Below the pieces are notes generated by a model. It did not search any database and had not been told where the DNA came from. It was given only the letters and a program-made list of their open reading frames with translations. From assembly GCA_035560815.1 (NCBI GenBank), contig DATMYR010000027.1, forward strand, positions 24,305 through 88,304: a DNA stretch of 64,000 bases. The letters are read 5' to 3'. How positions within the stretch are numbered: position 1 is the stretch's first letter; every line of letters starts with the position of its first letter. Position numbers and translations under genes: made by a program. This DNA comes from UBA5314 sp035560815. Lineage in GTDB: Bacteria > Bacillota > Syntrophomonadia > Syntrophomonadales > Syntrophomonadaceae. Of this stretch, positions 43,883-52,579 are shown one piece after another.

Positions 43883-43983
43883 GGAAACAGGGAGACGGTT
43901 CTCTTGTTCCTCTCCTATCCCAATTTAATTAAATTTACCATAATAAACATGGAGGGAAACAAGAGAACCGTCCCTCTGTTTCC
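43883..43983. repeat. REP-like 28/29-bp inverted repeat between prkC and rsgA
   Basis: 43883-43910 and 43955-43983 are reverse complements apart from small length differences (core GACGGTTCTCTTGTT). The loop is 44 nt of A+T-rich sequence. The core GACGGTTCT equals that of the RAYT-flanking repeats at 810 and 1793. May also act as a hairpin in the prkC-rsgA transcript. Confidence 0.8.
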
Positions 43984-44011
43984 CATCAACCTATCGGTTT
44001 GGAGGGAATCT

Positions 44012-44896
44012 ATGCCGCAGAAAAAAGTAGAAGGTTTGGTGCTGAAAAAATACAGCGGCTTCTACTATGTTCAAGATGGAGAGAGAACCCTGTACCAATG
44101 CCGACTGCGAGGGAAGATCAAGGACCTGGTTGCCACTGGTGACCGGGTGCTTATTTCTGTTCTAGAACCCGGGTCCGGAGTGCTGGAAGAGGTATTACCC
44201 AGGAAAAGTGAGCTTTACCGGCCGCGGATTGCCAATGCCAGCCTGGTCTTAATCGTGCTGGCCTACAACCAGCCTGCTCCTAGCACGGTACTCCTGGACC
44301 GACTCCTGGTTCTGGTTCAATACCATGGCCTGCGTCCTTGCCTGGTTCTGAATAAATGCGACCTGCCCCCGGAGACCAATTCTTTATTGATCAGAGATTA
44401 CTATCCACGGGCGGGTTTTTTGATGATCGCCACCTCCGCCCGGGATCATAGCGGAGTAGACTGCTTGAGGGATGTCATCCGCGGGGAGATTGCCGTATTT
44501 ACCGGGCCTTCGGGAGCGGGGAAATCGACCCTTCTGAATGAGCTGGCGGGCAATCAGAATATTCCAACCGGGGAAGTGAGCCGAAAAATAGGACGGGGCA
44601 AACATACCACCCGTCATGTAGAGCTTCATGTCTTACCATCAGGAGGATGGGTTGCCGATACTCCAGGCTTTAGCGTCCTGGATCTTCCGCCTTTGACCAG
44701 CAGGGATTTGGGCCTTTGTTATCCCGATTTTGAGGCCTACCGAGGGCATTGCCGTTTTGCCGATTGTCTGCATCTAAAAGAGACAGACTGTGCCGTAAAA
44801 AAAGCTGTGGAGGACGGGGCCATCGCCAGTTTTCGTTATCAAAATTATACCCACCTTCTAGCGGAGGTAATGGAAAAAGAGAGGTGTTACAGGTGA
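44012..44896 (+). CDS. rsgA: Small ribosomal subunit biogenesis GTPase RsgA
   Basis: 294 aa from ATG 44012 behind GGAGGG; an in-frame upstream extension runs through the repeat and is not part of the gene. Circularly permuted GTPase: OB fold, LNKCDLP (G4), GPSGAGKST (G1), DTPGFS (G3) and a C-terminal zinc knuckle (CYPDFEAYRGHCRFADCLH). Confidence 0.95.
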   Translation: MPQKKVEGLVLKKYSGFYYVQDGERTLYQCRLRGKIKDLVATGDRVLISVLEPGSGVLEEVLPRKSELYRPRIANASLVLIVLAYNQPAPSTVLLDRLLVLVQYHGLRPCLVLNKCDLPPETNSLLIRDYYPRAGFLMIATSARDHSGVDCLRDVIRGEIAVFTGPSGAGKSTLLNELAGNQNIPTGEVSRKIGRGKHTTRHVELHVLPSGGWVADTPGFSVLDLPPLTSRDLGLCYPDFEAYRGHCRFADCLHLKETDCAVKKAVEDGAIASFRYQNYTHLLAEVMEKERCYR

Positions 44897-45567
44897 TTCG
44901 GGTTGCGCCATCTATATTGTCGGCTAATTTCGTTCATCTCGGAGAAGACATTCAAATGGTGGAGAAGGCCGGGGCCGATTGGCTCCACATCGACATCATG
45001 GATGGGCATTTTGTTCCAAATCTGTCCATGGGGCCCCAAATCGTGGCAGACATCCGAGAGGCTACCGGTATGTTCTTGGACGTCCATCTTATGGTCGATA
45101 AACCGGAGCAGTTGATCCCAGCTTTTGCCGATGCTGGAGCCGACTTGATTACCGTGCATCAGGAAGCCTGCGTGCACCTTCACCGGGTTATCCATATGAT
45201 CCAGGATCGTGGCAAAAAAGTAGGCGTGGCTCTCAATCCGGCCACCTCCTTGTTTGGTTTGGAGTATGTGCTGGCTGATCTGGATCTGGTTCTTTTGATG
45301 AGTGTAAATCCGGGCTTTGGCGGTCAGCGTTTCATATCCTCGGTTCTGGCCAAAATACGCCATTTAAAAAGAATGATGGAGGCCTGTTCTTCCAATGCTT
45401 GTCTGGAGGTGGACGGGGGAGTCAACCAGGCCACCGGCGAAGCCATCGTCAAAGCTGGAGGCGATATTCTGGTAGCCGGCTCATATATCTTTGCATCCGA
45501 CGACCCCGTTTCGGCCCTGCAAAGCCTGAAAGCCCTGGGCGGACTTGACCAGGAAGAGGAGTCATGA
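44893..45567 (+). CDS. rpe: Ribulose-phosphate 3-epimerase
   Basis: 224 aa TIM barrel enzyme of the pentose phosphate pathway. APSILSANF, HIDIMDGHFVPNLS, VHLMVDKP, MSVNPGFGGQ and EVDGGVN are intact. GTG start overlaps the rsgA stop (GTGA). Confidence 0.96.
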   Translation: MIRVAPSILSANFVHLGEDIQMVEKAGADWLHIDIMDGHFVPNLSMGPQIVADIREATGMFLDVHLMVDKPEQLIPAFADAGADLITVHQEACVHLHRVIHMIQDRGKKVGVALNPATSLFGLEYVLADLDLVLLMSVNPGFGGQRFISSVLAKIRHLKRMMEACSSNACLEVDGGVNQATGEAIVKAGGDILVAGSYIFASDDPVSALQSLKALGGLDQEEES

Positions 45568-45597
45568 TACCATAGATAAAAATTCATAGAACAGTGC

Positions 45598-45712
45598 TTT
45601 CTTCGGGGATGGGTGTAATTCCCTATCGGCGGTACAGCCCGCGAGCCTTCAAGGCAGGATTCGGTGTAATTCCGGAGCCGACAGTAAAAGTCTGGATGGG
45701 AGAAGAGGGTCT
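45598..45712 (+). promoter_or_regulatory. FMN riboswitch (RFN element)
   Basis: Matches the RFN consensus: GGGTGTAATTCCCTA, CGGCGGTACAGCCCGCGAGCC, CGGTGTAATTCCGGAGCCGACAG and AAAGTCTGGATGGGAGA, with CTTTCTTC/GAGAAGAG closing P1. Bound FMN lowers expression of the rib operon. Confidence 0.97.
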
Positions 45713-45758
45713 ATTTAGGTATGTCTTTGCGAGGCATACTCTATATGGCTTTGTCCTT

Positions 45759-45784
45759 AAATCCCGAGAAATCGGGTTTTTTTA
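45759..45784 (+). terminator. Riboswitch expression-platform terminator
   Basis: AAATCCCGA-GAAA-TCGGGTTTTTTT lies between the RFN element and ribD, so control is probably by transcription attenuation. Confidence 0.9.
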
Positions 45785-45800
45785 TTTTGTCGAGGTGCTC

Positions 45801-46907
45801 ATGGATAAACAGAATGACCTACAATATATGAATTTGGCATTGGAACTGGCATCCCGGGCCCGGGGGCGAACCAGCCCTAATCCTATTGTTGGCGCGGTAA
45901 TCGTAAAGGACCAGGACATTATCGGCCGGGGTTATCACAAACGGGCAGGCATGCCCCATGCCGAGGTGGAAGCCTTACGGGAAGCTGGCCACCTGGCTCA
46001 GGGAGCCACCCTCTATGTTTCTTTGGAGCCCTGCTGCCACCAAGGCCGCACGCCTCCCTGCACCCGAGCCGTAATCGAGGCCGGTATTAAACGGGTGGTG
46101 ATTGCCACCCTGGATCCCAACCCCTTGGTGGCTGGCAAAGGGATGACTACTCTACAGCAGGCTGGCATAACCAGCGAAGTGGGATTACTGCAAGATGAAG
46201 CCAAGCGCCTCAATGAGTTCTTTTTTAAATACATTCAAGAGCAGCGTCCATTTGTTACGCTCAAAGTGGCGATGACTCTTGATGGAAGGATAGCCAGCCA
46301 TAAAGGTGATTCACGCTGGATAACTTCCCCGGTTGCCAGGGAATATGTGCACCATCTTCGCAATGCCTATGATGCGATTATGGTGGGGATTGGTACCGTA
46401 CTGGCCGACGACCCGCAGCTGAACACCAGGCTGGACATGGAAGACCGAAGGGATCCGGTACGGGTTATAATCGACGGGGAACTGGACCTGCCTCTGAAGA
46501 GCAGGATAGCCCAGAGCAGCCACCAGCAGCCTTCATTGCTTTTCTGCAATAAGGTGAAAAGAGACAGTCAGGCCCAAGCTTTGCAGGAACTGGGTGTGGA
46601 GATCATTGAATTGGGTGGTGAGGGCAGTATGGTGCCCCTGGAGCCTGTACTTCACGAACTAGGGCGGAGGGGTTTTTGCAGCCTGCTTTTGGAAGGCGGG
46701 GCGGAATTGAATGCCAGCATGCTGGGTCGCCGGTTGGTGGATAAGGTGCACTGGATGGTGGCACCCAAGATCATCGGAGGGAGAACCGCCCCCGGGCCGG
46801 TGGGTGGTCCCGGATTGGATCTCATGGAACAGGCCTTGGAACTTAAGGATGTCGAGTATGAAAGGTTGGGACCGGATGTTCTATTTACAGCTTATACGGG
46901 GTGGTGA
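45801..46907 (+). CDS. ribD: Riboflavin biosynthesis deaminase/reductase RibD
   Basis: 368 aa from ATG 45801 (an upstream in-frame extension runs through the riboswitch). N-terminal deaminase with zinc motif GMPHAEVEAL and EPCCHQGRTPPC; C-terminal reductase with VAMTLDGRIA and LLEGGAELN. First gene of the rib operon. Confidence 0.96.
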   Translation: MDKQNDLQYMNLALELASRARGRTSPNPIVGAVIVKDQDIIGRGYHKRAGMPHAEVEALREAGHLAQGATLYVSLEPCCHQGRTPPCTRAVIEAGIKRVVIATLDPNPLVAGKGMTTLQQAGITSEVGLLQDEAKRLNEFFFKYIQEQRPFVTLKVAMTLDGRIASHKGDSRWITSPVAREYVHHLRNAYDAIMVGIGTVLADDPQLNTRLDMEDRRDPVRVIIDGELDLPLKSRIAQSSHQQPSLLFCNKVKRDSQAQALQELGVEIIELGGEGSMVPLEPVLHELGRRGFCSLLLEGGAELNASMLGRRLVDKVHWMVAPKIIGGRTAPGPVGGPGLDLMEQALELKDVEYERLGPDVLFTAYTGW

Positions 46908-47560
46908 TCGATATTTTTACCGGTATCATTGAAGAATTGGGACGGGTGCTGAGATTGAAAACGGGGGGGCCTTCCGGACAGATTTCGGTTCAAGCGCAAA
47001 AGATCTTGGAAGATGTCAAACTTGGAGACAGCATCGCTGTCAATGGCGTCTGTCTCACAGTGGTGGAATTCGATAAAAGCAGTTTTACAGCTGATGTTAT
47101 GCCAGAGACCATTGCCAAAACCACGCTCCGTCTTCTAAAACATGGCGACCCGGTCAATCTGGAAAGGGCTCTGCGTCTGAGTGATCGGCTCGGTGGACAT
47201 CTCGTCCAGGGGCATGTGGATGCGGTGGGCAGCATTGCATTGAAAGAAAAGCTCGATATCGCTATCATATACCGGATTAAGGCACCCACGTCGTTACTGA
47301 CTTTCATAGTTCCCAAAGGATCCATTGCGGTGGATGGCATCAGTCTGACGGTGGTGGATGTTTTCCCGGACAGTTTTACCGTGTCTTTGATCCCGCACAG
47401 TGCCCAGCAGACTGTCTTGGGCTCCAAGAATACCGGGGATATGGTAAATCTGGAAAGCGACATAATCGGACGCTATGTGGAAAGACTTATGAAGCACGAA
47501 AGCGGGGGGCAAGAGTCCGCCGTAAATATAAATTTCCTGGCCGAAAACGGCTTCGTATAA
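46904..47560 (+). CDS. ribE: Riboflavin synthase, alpha subunit
   Basis: 218 aa. Two tandem lumazine-binding barrels: FTGIIEELG start, SIAVNGVCLTVV and HLVQGHVDAVG in the first, SIAVDGISLTVV in the second. GTG 46904 overlaps the ribD stop. Confidence 0.95.
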   Translation: MIDIFTGIIEELGRVLRLKTGGPSGQISVQAQKILEDVKLGDSIAVNGVCLTVVEFDKSSFTADVMPETIAKTTLRLLKHGDPVNLERALRLSDRLGGHLVQGHVDAVGSIALKEKLDIAIIYRIKAPTSLLTFIVPKGSIAVDGISLTVVDVFPDSFTVSLIPHSAQQTVLGSKNTGDMVNLESDIIGRYVERLMKHESGGQESAVNINFLAENGFV

Positions 47561-47577
47561 AGGGAGGGGATAAAACA

Positions 47578-48774
47578 ATGTTAAATACTATTGAAGAGGC
47601 CATACAAGATGTACGAGACGGGAAAATGATCATCGTTGTGGATGACTATGACCGTGAAAACGAAGGCGATTTAGTTGTCGCGGCGGAAAAAGCCAGCCCT
47701 GATATTATCAATTTCATGGCCATGCATGCTCGGGGTCTCATCTGTGTTCCCGTGCTGGGGGAACGCCTGGATGAGCTCGATATTCAACCCATGGTTCTGG
47801 ATAACACCGATAATCACGAGACCGCATTTACGGTCTCGGTGGACTATAAGAGCACGACTACCGGTATTTCCGCCTTTGAACGGGCGGAAACAGTTAAAGC
47901 CCTAATCTCTAAGGAATCCAAACCTGCGGATTTTCGTAAACCAGGGCACATTTTTCCACTGCGTTATAAAACCGGTGGTGTGCTGCGCCGGGCCGGCCAT
48001 ACGGAAGGATCAGTAGACCTGGCCCAGTTGGCGGGACTCTATCCAGCGGCGGTTATTTGCGAGGTCATGAACCCGGACGGCACGATGGCGCGTCTGCCTG
48101 AACTGCTAAATTTTGCACAGGAGCACCAGTTTAGAATCGTATCCATTGCAGATTTAATCGAATACCGGCGCCGTCGGGAGAAGCTGGTGACCAGGGTGGC
48201 TGATGCCAAGCTTCCCACCCAATACGGTGATTTTCAAGCGGTTGCTTACCAGTCCTTATTGGATAACAAGGAGCATCTGGCAGTGGTAAAAGGCACATGG
48301 GATCCGGATGAACCAGTATTGGTCAGGGTGCATTCCGAATGCTTGACCGGAGATGTTCTGGGATCGGACCGCTGTGATTGCGGGGAGCAATTAAAGACTG
48401 CTCTGAAGATGATTGAAAAGGAAGGCAAAGGGGTAGTCGTTTATATGCGCCAGGAAGGGCGGGGGATAGGTCTTTGCAATAAGATTAAGGCCTATAAACT
48501 ACAGGATAATGGCCGTGATACGGTTGAGGCCAATATCGAGTTGGGATTTCCGGCTGATCTGCGGGATTATGGTATCGGTGCCCAAATCCTTGTCGACCTG
48601 GGGGTTAGAAAAATGCGCCTTATGACCAATAACCCCAAAAAACTGCACGGCCTGGAGGGGTATGGTCTGGAAATCGTGGAAAGGGTGCCTATTGAGATGG
48701 ACAGCCAGGTTGAAAATCTGCGCTATCTGCAAACCAAGAAGGAAAAGATGGGGCATATGCTCATGAATGTATAG
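47578..48774 (+). CDS. ribBA: Bifunctional DHBP synthase / GTP cyclohydrolase II
   Basis: 398 aa. RibB half: VDDYDRENEGDLVVAAE and MHARGLICVP. RibA half: HSECLTGDVLGSDRCDCGEQL with zinc cysteines, and MRQEGRGIGL. Supplies both riboflavin precursors. Confidence 0.96.
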   Translation: MLNTIEEAIQDVRDGKMIIVVDDYDRENEGDLVVAAEKASPDIINFMAMHARGLICVPVLGERLDELDIQPMVLDNTDNHETAFTVSVDYKSTTTGISAFERAETVKALISKESKPADFRKPGHIFPLRYKTGGVLRRAGHTEGSVDLAQLAGLYPAAVICEVMNPDGTMARLPELLNFAQEHQFRIVSIADLIEYRRRREKLVTRVADAKLPTQYGDFQAVAYQSLLDNKEHLAVVKGTWDPDEPVLVRVHSECLTGDVLGSDRCDCGEQLKTALKMIEKEGKGVVVYMRQEGRGIGLCNKIKAYKLQDNGRDTVEANIELGFPADLRDYGIGAQILVDLGVRKMRLMTNNPKKLHGLEGYGLEIVERVPIEMDSQVENLRYLQTKKEKMGHMLMNV

Positions 48775-48809
48775 GCATTAGGAAAAAAGGATTCAAGGAG
48801 GCAAACAAC

Positions 48810-49274
48810 ATGGTAGGAAAGACATATGAAGGAAAAATGATCGGAGATGGGCAAAAACTTGGGATTGTGGTTTCACGGTTCAACGAATTTATCACTAACA
48901 AACTGCTTTCCGGCTGCCTGGATGCCCTGACCCGGCACGGCGTCAACCCGATGGATATTGAGGTTGCCTGGGTGCCGGGAGCCTTTGAAATGCCGCTGGC
49001 GGCCGCCAAGATGAGCGGAAAGGGTTATGACGCTGTCATTTGTCTGGGCGCCGTAATCCGCGGGGGGACGCCCCATTTCGAATATGTAGCTGCAGAAGTG
49101 ACCAAAGGTATAGCCCAGGTGGGATTGAATGCGGGAATCCCAGTGATATATGGCGTAATTACAGCAGACACCCTGGAACAAGCCATCGAACGAGCTGGAA
49201 CCAAAGCCGGCAACAAGGGTGTGGACGCAGCTGTAACGGCTATTGAGATGATCAATCTGTTCCAGCAGTTATAA
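48810..49274 (+). CDS. ribH: 6,7-dimethyl-8-ribityllumazine synthase
   Basis: 154 aa. VSRFNEFIT, WVPGAFEMPLAA, CLGAVIRGGTPHFEYV and GVITADTLEQAIERAG are intact. Last gene of the rib operon. The 158 nt after it hold only a small hairpin (GCAGAC/GTCTGC near 49301). Confidence 0.96.
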   Translation: MVGKTYEGKMIGDGQKLGIVVSRFNEFITNKLLSGCLDALTRHGVNPMDIEVAWVPGAFEMPLAAAKMSGKGYDAVICLGAVIRGGTPHFEYVAAEVTKGIAQVGLNAGIPVIYGVITADTLEQAIERAGTKAGNKGVDAAVTAIEMINLFQQL

Positions 49275-49432
49275 TGTGATGGAACTTGATAGGAAAAGGC
49301 AGACTGGTCTGCGTGCTTTATGCACCATACCCGGAGTATGAGTTCGGAAGGTAGACAATGTACTTAATCTTCGGTGCTTATAGTAAAGCCTGGTATTGTT
49401 TATCGGGAGGCAGGGAATACCGACCTGTAGCT

Positions 49433-49972
49433 TTAGGTGGCAGGCCAGGTGATTCCGTGTTGCAGTACGATAGCATTTACCAGGTTACCGCGGACCTGAA
49501 ATACTATATCATTACCTCTGCCATAGACAACATCAACATTGCCCGCTTCGCCGGTGCTTATCGTTGTATAGTTGCTGCCATAGGCTGTTGTCAATTTTTC
49601 AAGCGAATCACCGACTCTAATTCCCCGGTAGGTAGCCAGGGACCCACCTTGGATATGTATATCGGTCAGTATGTTTTCTTTTTTGGAAAAGGTAAAGAAA
49701 ATTGGTTGATCGTCCGGGTGGTATATGGTGCTATTGCCCAGGTTCTTGCCCTGGGGAAAGAGATGTTGTACTTCCTCCCAGCTTGACTTTCCCACTGTCA
49801 GAGAGCCGTGCTCCGTTTGCACAACATAGTCTGATTGCGGGAGCAGGGCATCCTGGCCTGCTTCTTTAATCATTACTTTGCCTCCCCGCAGAGACACAAA
49901 CAGACTGAAAAGGGTGAGAAGTACGATTATCACTAAAATTGTACGGTATTCTTTTATATTTTCTTTTCTCAC
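49433..49972 (-). CDS. Membrane-anchored hypothetical protein
   Basis: 179 aa, GTG start behind TTTGGAGG. One N-terminal membrane helix (residues 11-30), then an extracytoplasmic domain with two similar halves (LTVGKSSWEEVQHLFPQGK; IRVGDSLEKLTTAYGSNY) that may be a repeated fold. Not recognised. Opposite to its neighbours. Confidence 0.65.
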   Translation of the reverse strand: MRKENIKEYRTILVIIVLLTLFSLFVSLRGGKVMIKEAGQDALLPQSDYVVQTEHGSLTVGKSSWEEVQHLFPQGKNLGNSTIYHPDDQPIFFTFSKKENILTDIHIQGGSLATYRGIRVGDSLEKLTTAYGSNYTTISTGEAGNVDVVYGRGNDIVFQVRGNLVNAIVLQHGITWPAT

Positions 49973-50143
49973 AGTAAACCTCCAAATGGGCGAAGAAGCG
50001 AATAGTTGTTACGAATTGAATGATTTCAAATCTCCCCACTATCGTAACCCAAAAATATGGTCAGCAGTATGGGAAAACTTGTTCTAGAAAGTTAAATTTG
50101 AAAGAATTATAGCATATCCGCGGCAGATTGGGAGGTTAATTCC

Positions 50144-51106
50144 TTGAATCAGGTCATACTACCCACCGATTGGGGAGGAAAACGATATTACAGTTTAAAT
50201 ACTCACTTGCGTCACAGATTTGGGCATAAGGTATTTAAAGTCTCTCTTGATGCCGGATTTACCTGTCCCAACAGGGATGGAACCTTATCGTGGGAAGGCT
50301 GCCATTTCTGCAGCCCGCGGGGCTCCGGAGATTTTGCAGGAGAACGGGGTCGTAGCCTGGAGGAGCAGCATGAGCAGGTTATTCAGCTTATGCAGCGTAA
50401 ATGGTCATCAGCATATTACATCGCTTATTTGCAGGCTTTCACGAATACCTATGCCCCCCCGGTTCGTTTGCGGGAAATTTATCGAAATGCGCAAATGCTG
50501 CCTGGAGTGGTAGGGCTGGCGATTGCTACCCGTCCTGATTGCATAGGGAATGAGGTCCTTGAGATTTTACAGGAATGCCAGCGGGAGACCTTTTTGTGGG
50601 TGGAGCTTGGGCTTCAAACCATTCATCCTCGCAGCTCCCGATACCTTAACATGGGTTATGATTACAGTGATTTTCTTCAAGCTCTGACAGGACTTCAGGA
50701 AAGGAAAATTGAAACTTGCGCCCATTTAATCCTGGGATTGCCAGGAGAGAACCGGGCGGATATGATGGCAAGCGCCCAGGCTTTGGCCAGACTGCCGTTG
50801 CAGGGGGTGAAGCTTCACCTTATGCATCTCATGCGGGGAACCCCCCTGGCCCATCGATACCAGGCTGCTGATTTTCCCTTCATGAGTCAGGAGGAATATG
50901 TAGAACTGGTGGTAGACATTCTGGAAATACTGCCCCAGAACATGGTCATCCATCGCCTTACCGGCGACAGTCCCCGGCATTTACTGTTAGGCCCCATGTG
51001 GAGCTTGCACAAATGGGAGGTGCTCAACCATATAGACAGGCGATTAGAGGAACGAGACACCTGGCAGGGAAAAAAAGCGGAAGAGCCTATAGCAAATCCG
51101 GAATAA
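50144..51106 (+). CDS. TIGR01212-family radical SAM protein
   Basis: 320 aa, TTG start behind GGGAGG. Three cluster cysteines lie in TCPNRDGTLSWEGCHFC. Related to YtqA and to the Elp3-like group; substrate unknown. Followed within 8 nt by the end of the convergent dac gene. Confidence 0.88.
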   Translation: MNQVILPTDWGGKRYYSLNTHLRHRFGHKVFKVSLDAGFTCPNRDGTLSWEGCHFCSPRGSGDFAGERGRSLEEQHEQVIQLMQRKWSSAYYIAYLQAFTNTYAPPVRLREIYRNAQMLPGVVGLAIATRPDCIGNEVLEILQECQRETFLWVELGLQTIHPRSSRYLNMGYDYSDFLQALTGLQERKIETCAHLILGLPGENRADMMASAQALARLPLQGVKLHLMHLMRGTPLAHRYQAADFPFMSQEEYVELVVDILEILPQNMVIHRLTGDSPRHLLLGPMWSLHKWEVLNHIDRRLEERDTWQGKKAEEPIANPE

Positions 51107-51114
51107 CTCCCACT

Positions 51115-52329
51115 CTACCATCTTCTTCTCCTTCTGATTCGCAATTTTCGGTTCAGCATGAGAAGTAAGATGAGTCCGGCAAGAAAATACCATGAATATT
51201 GACCAAAGATTTGGGCCATCGATATTTTTTTTGCTACCGAACCGGTGGCCAGCAAATTTACTCGTCCAATTTCGGTGCCACGCAGAAAGATCTGGCAGGT
51301 GCCCACTATATCCCCGGCTTTCACCGGAGCAAGGACCTGTGTGGTTGGGCAAACTTTATATGAAAGTAGCTGCTTTTCTTCTGGAGTGACGGCTGCCACC
51401 AGGTCGCTTGCTAAGCTGGCATTCACAGAGGGAGCTTCTCCCATGACTACATTTACTTGAACGGCTACCTGGCTGGATTTTTCTATGGTCACCAACTGAT
51501 AATGTGTAAACCCGTAATCCAGCATTTGTTCCAGGTCCTCGTAAACCTGAGGCGAATTCATAGAAATCGCAATCAATACCATGTCACCTCTTTGGGCGGC
51601 ACCCACCACACAGTTTCCAGCCTGCTTGGTGTATCCGGTCTTGACGCCAATAGCCTGTGGATATCGGTAGAGCAGTCGGTTTTGATTCCACAAAGAACGG
51701 TTTTCGGAGTGGCCGGCCCAGGGAATTAAAATATTCCTGGTGGCTACCACTTGACGGAAGGACGCATTGGTCAAAGCCTGTCTGGTTATTATAGCCAGAT
51801 CATAAGCAGAGGTATAATGCCCAGAGGTTTCAAGGCCGTGAGGGTTGCAGAAGTGGGTATCCTGCAATCCCAATTGTTGAGCGCGTTGGTTCATCATAGC
51901 AACAAAAGCTGGTTCATTCCCGGCTACGCTTTCAGCGAGCGCGGTGGCTGCATCATTGGCTGAGTGAAGCATACAAGCAAAAAGTAATTGCCAGCGAGTC
52001 AATACTTCTCCTGGTTGCAGATAAATGGAACTTTCGGGTGTTTTGGCAGCATGTTCGCTGACCTGCACTTCTTTATCCAAGTCGCCATTTTCAACTACTA
52101 ATAAAGCAGTCATAATCTTGGTTACACTAGCGGGAGGCATTCGTTGGTGATCGTTATTGGAATAGAGCACCCGGCCGGAGCCAGCATCCATGACTATGGC
52201 TGTCCTGCCTAGTGGCTGCGGGTAGGCTCCCTTCGCCGGAGGCGCCTTTTGGGCTGCCGAAACCGGGAATACGTTGGTTACAAAAATTAATACGATCAAC
52301 AGACAAAGAATCCTGGTTCTATGATACAT
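51115..52329 (-). CDS. D-alanyl-D-alanine carboxypeptidase (DacF/DacB-like)
   Basis: 404 aa from the ATG at 52329 (GGGGAG upstream). S11 penicillin-binding peptidase that trims stem peptides. Signal peptide, SxxK in ASVTKIM, SxN in LHSANDAA, KTG in VKTGYTKQAGN, a C-terminal PBP5-like beta domain and a hydrophobic, then highly basic tail (RKLRIRRRRRW) that anchors it to the membrane. Confidence 0.94.
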   Translation of the reverse strand: MYHRTRILCLLIVLIFVTNVFPVSAAQKAPPAKGAYPQPLGRTAIVMDAGSGRVLYSNNDHQRMPPASVTKIMTALLVVENGDLDKEVQVSEHAAKTPESSIYLQPGEVLTRWQLLFACMLHSANDAATALAESVAGNEPAFVAMMNQRAQQLGLQDTHFCNPHGLETSGHYTSAYDLAIITRQALTNASFRQVVATRNILIPWAGHSENRSLWNQNRLLYRYPQAIGVKTGYTKQAGNCVVGAAQRGDMVLIAISMNSPQVYEDLEQMLDYGFTHYQLVTIEKSSQVAVQVNVVMGEAPSVNASLASDLVAAVTPEEKQLLSYKVCPTTQVLAPVKAGDIVGTCQIFLRGTEIGRVNLLATGSVAKKISMAQIFGQYSWYFLAGLILLLMLNRKLRIRRRRRW

Positions 52330-52579
52330 CTGGTTCAACTCCCCATGTGGGTTATTCGACGATTTGTGCAAAATCCTACTGGACTGAATTCATTTATTCG
52401 AGTAAATGATATTTAACATAGTATGAAACCGGTTAATGTTTTCATGTCTAATAATCAGTTCAAAAGACTGGAAGCTTATGGGCCGCTTTCCAGCTTCCTA
52501 CTAAGCGGATAAGACAGCTTTTAAGCTGGTGGCAGTGGGGAGATAGGGGATAAAGCCAACTCGAGAAGATGTGGTAGTC

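Noticed and set aside
43904..44011. N-terminal extension of rsgA
   Set aside because: It translates the inverted repeat; ATG 44012 has the ribosome-binding site and the family-typical N-terminus.
45594..45800. N-terminal extension of ribD
   Set aside because: This segment is the FMN riboswitch and its terminator; ATG 45801 is the real start.
49358..49786. 142-aa plus-strand reading frame after ribH
   Set aside because: It is the antisense shadow of the 179-aa minus-strand gene, which has a proper ribosome-binding site, membrane anchor and balanced composition.
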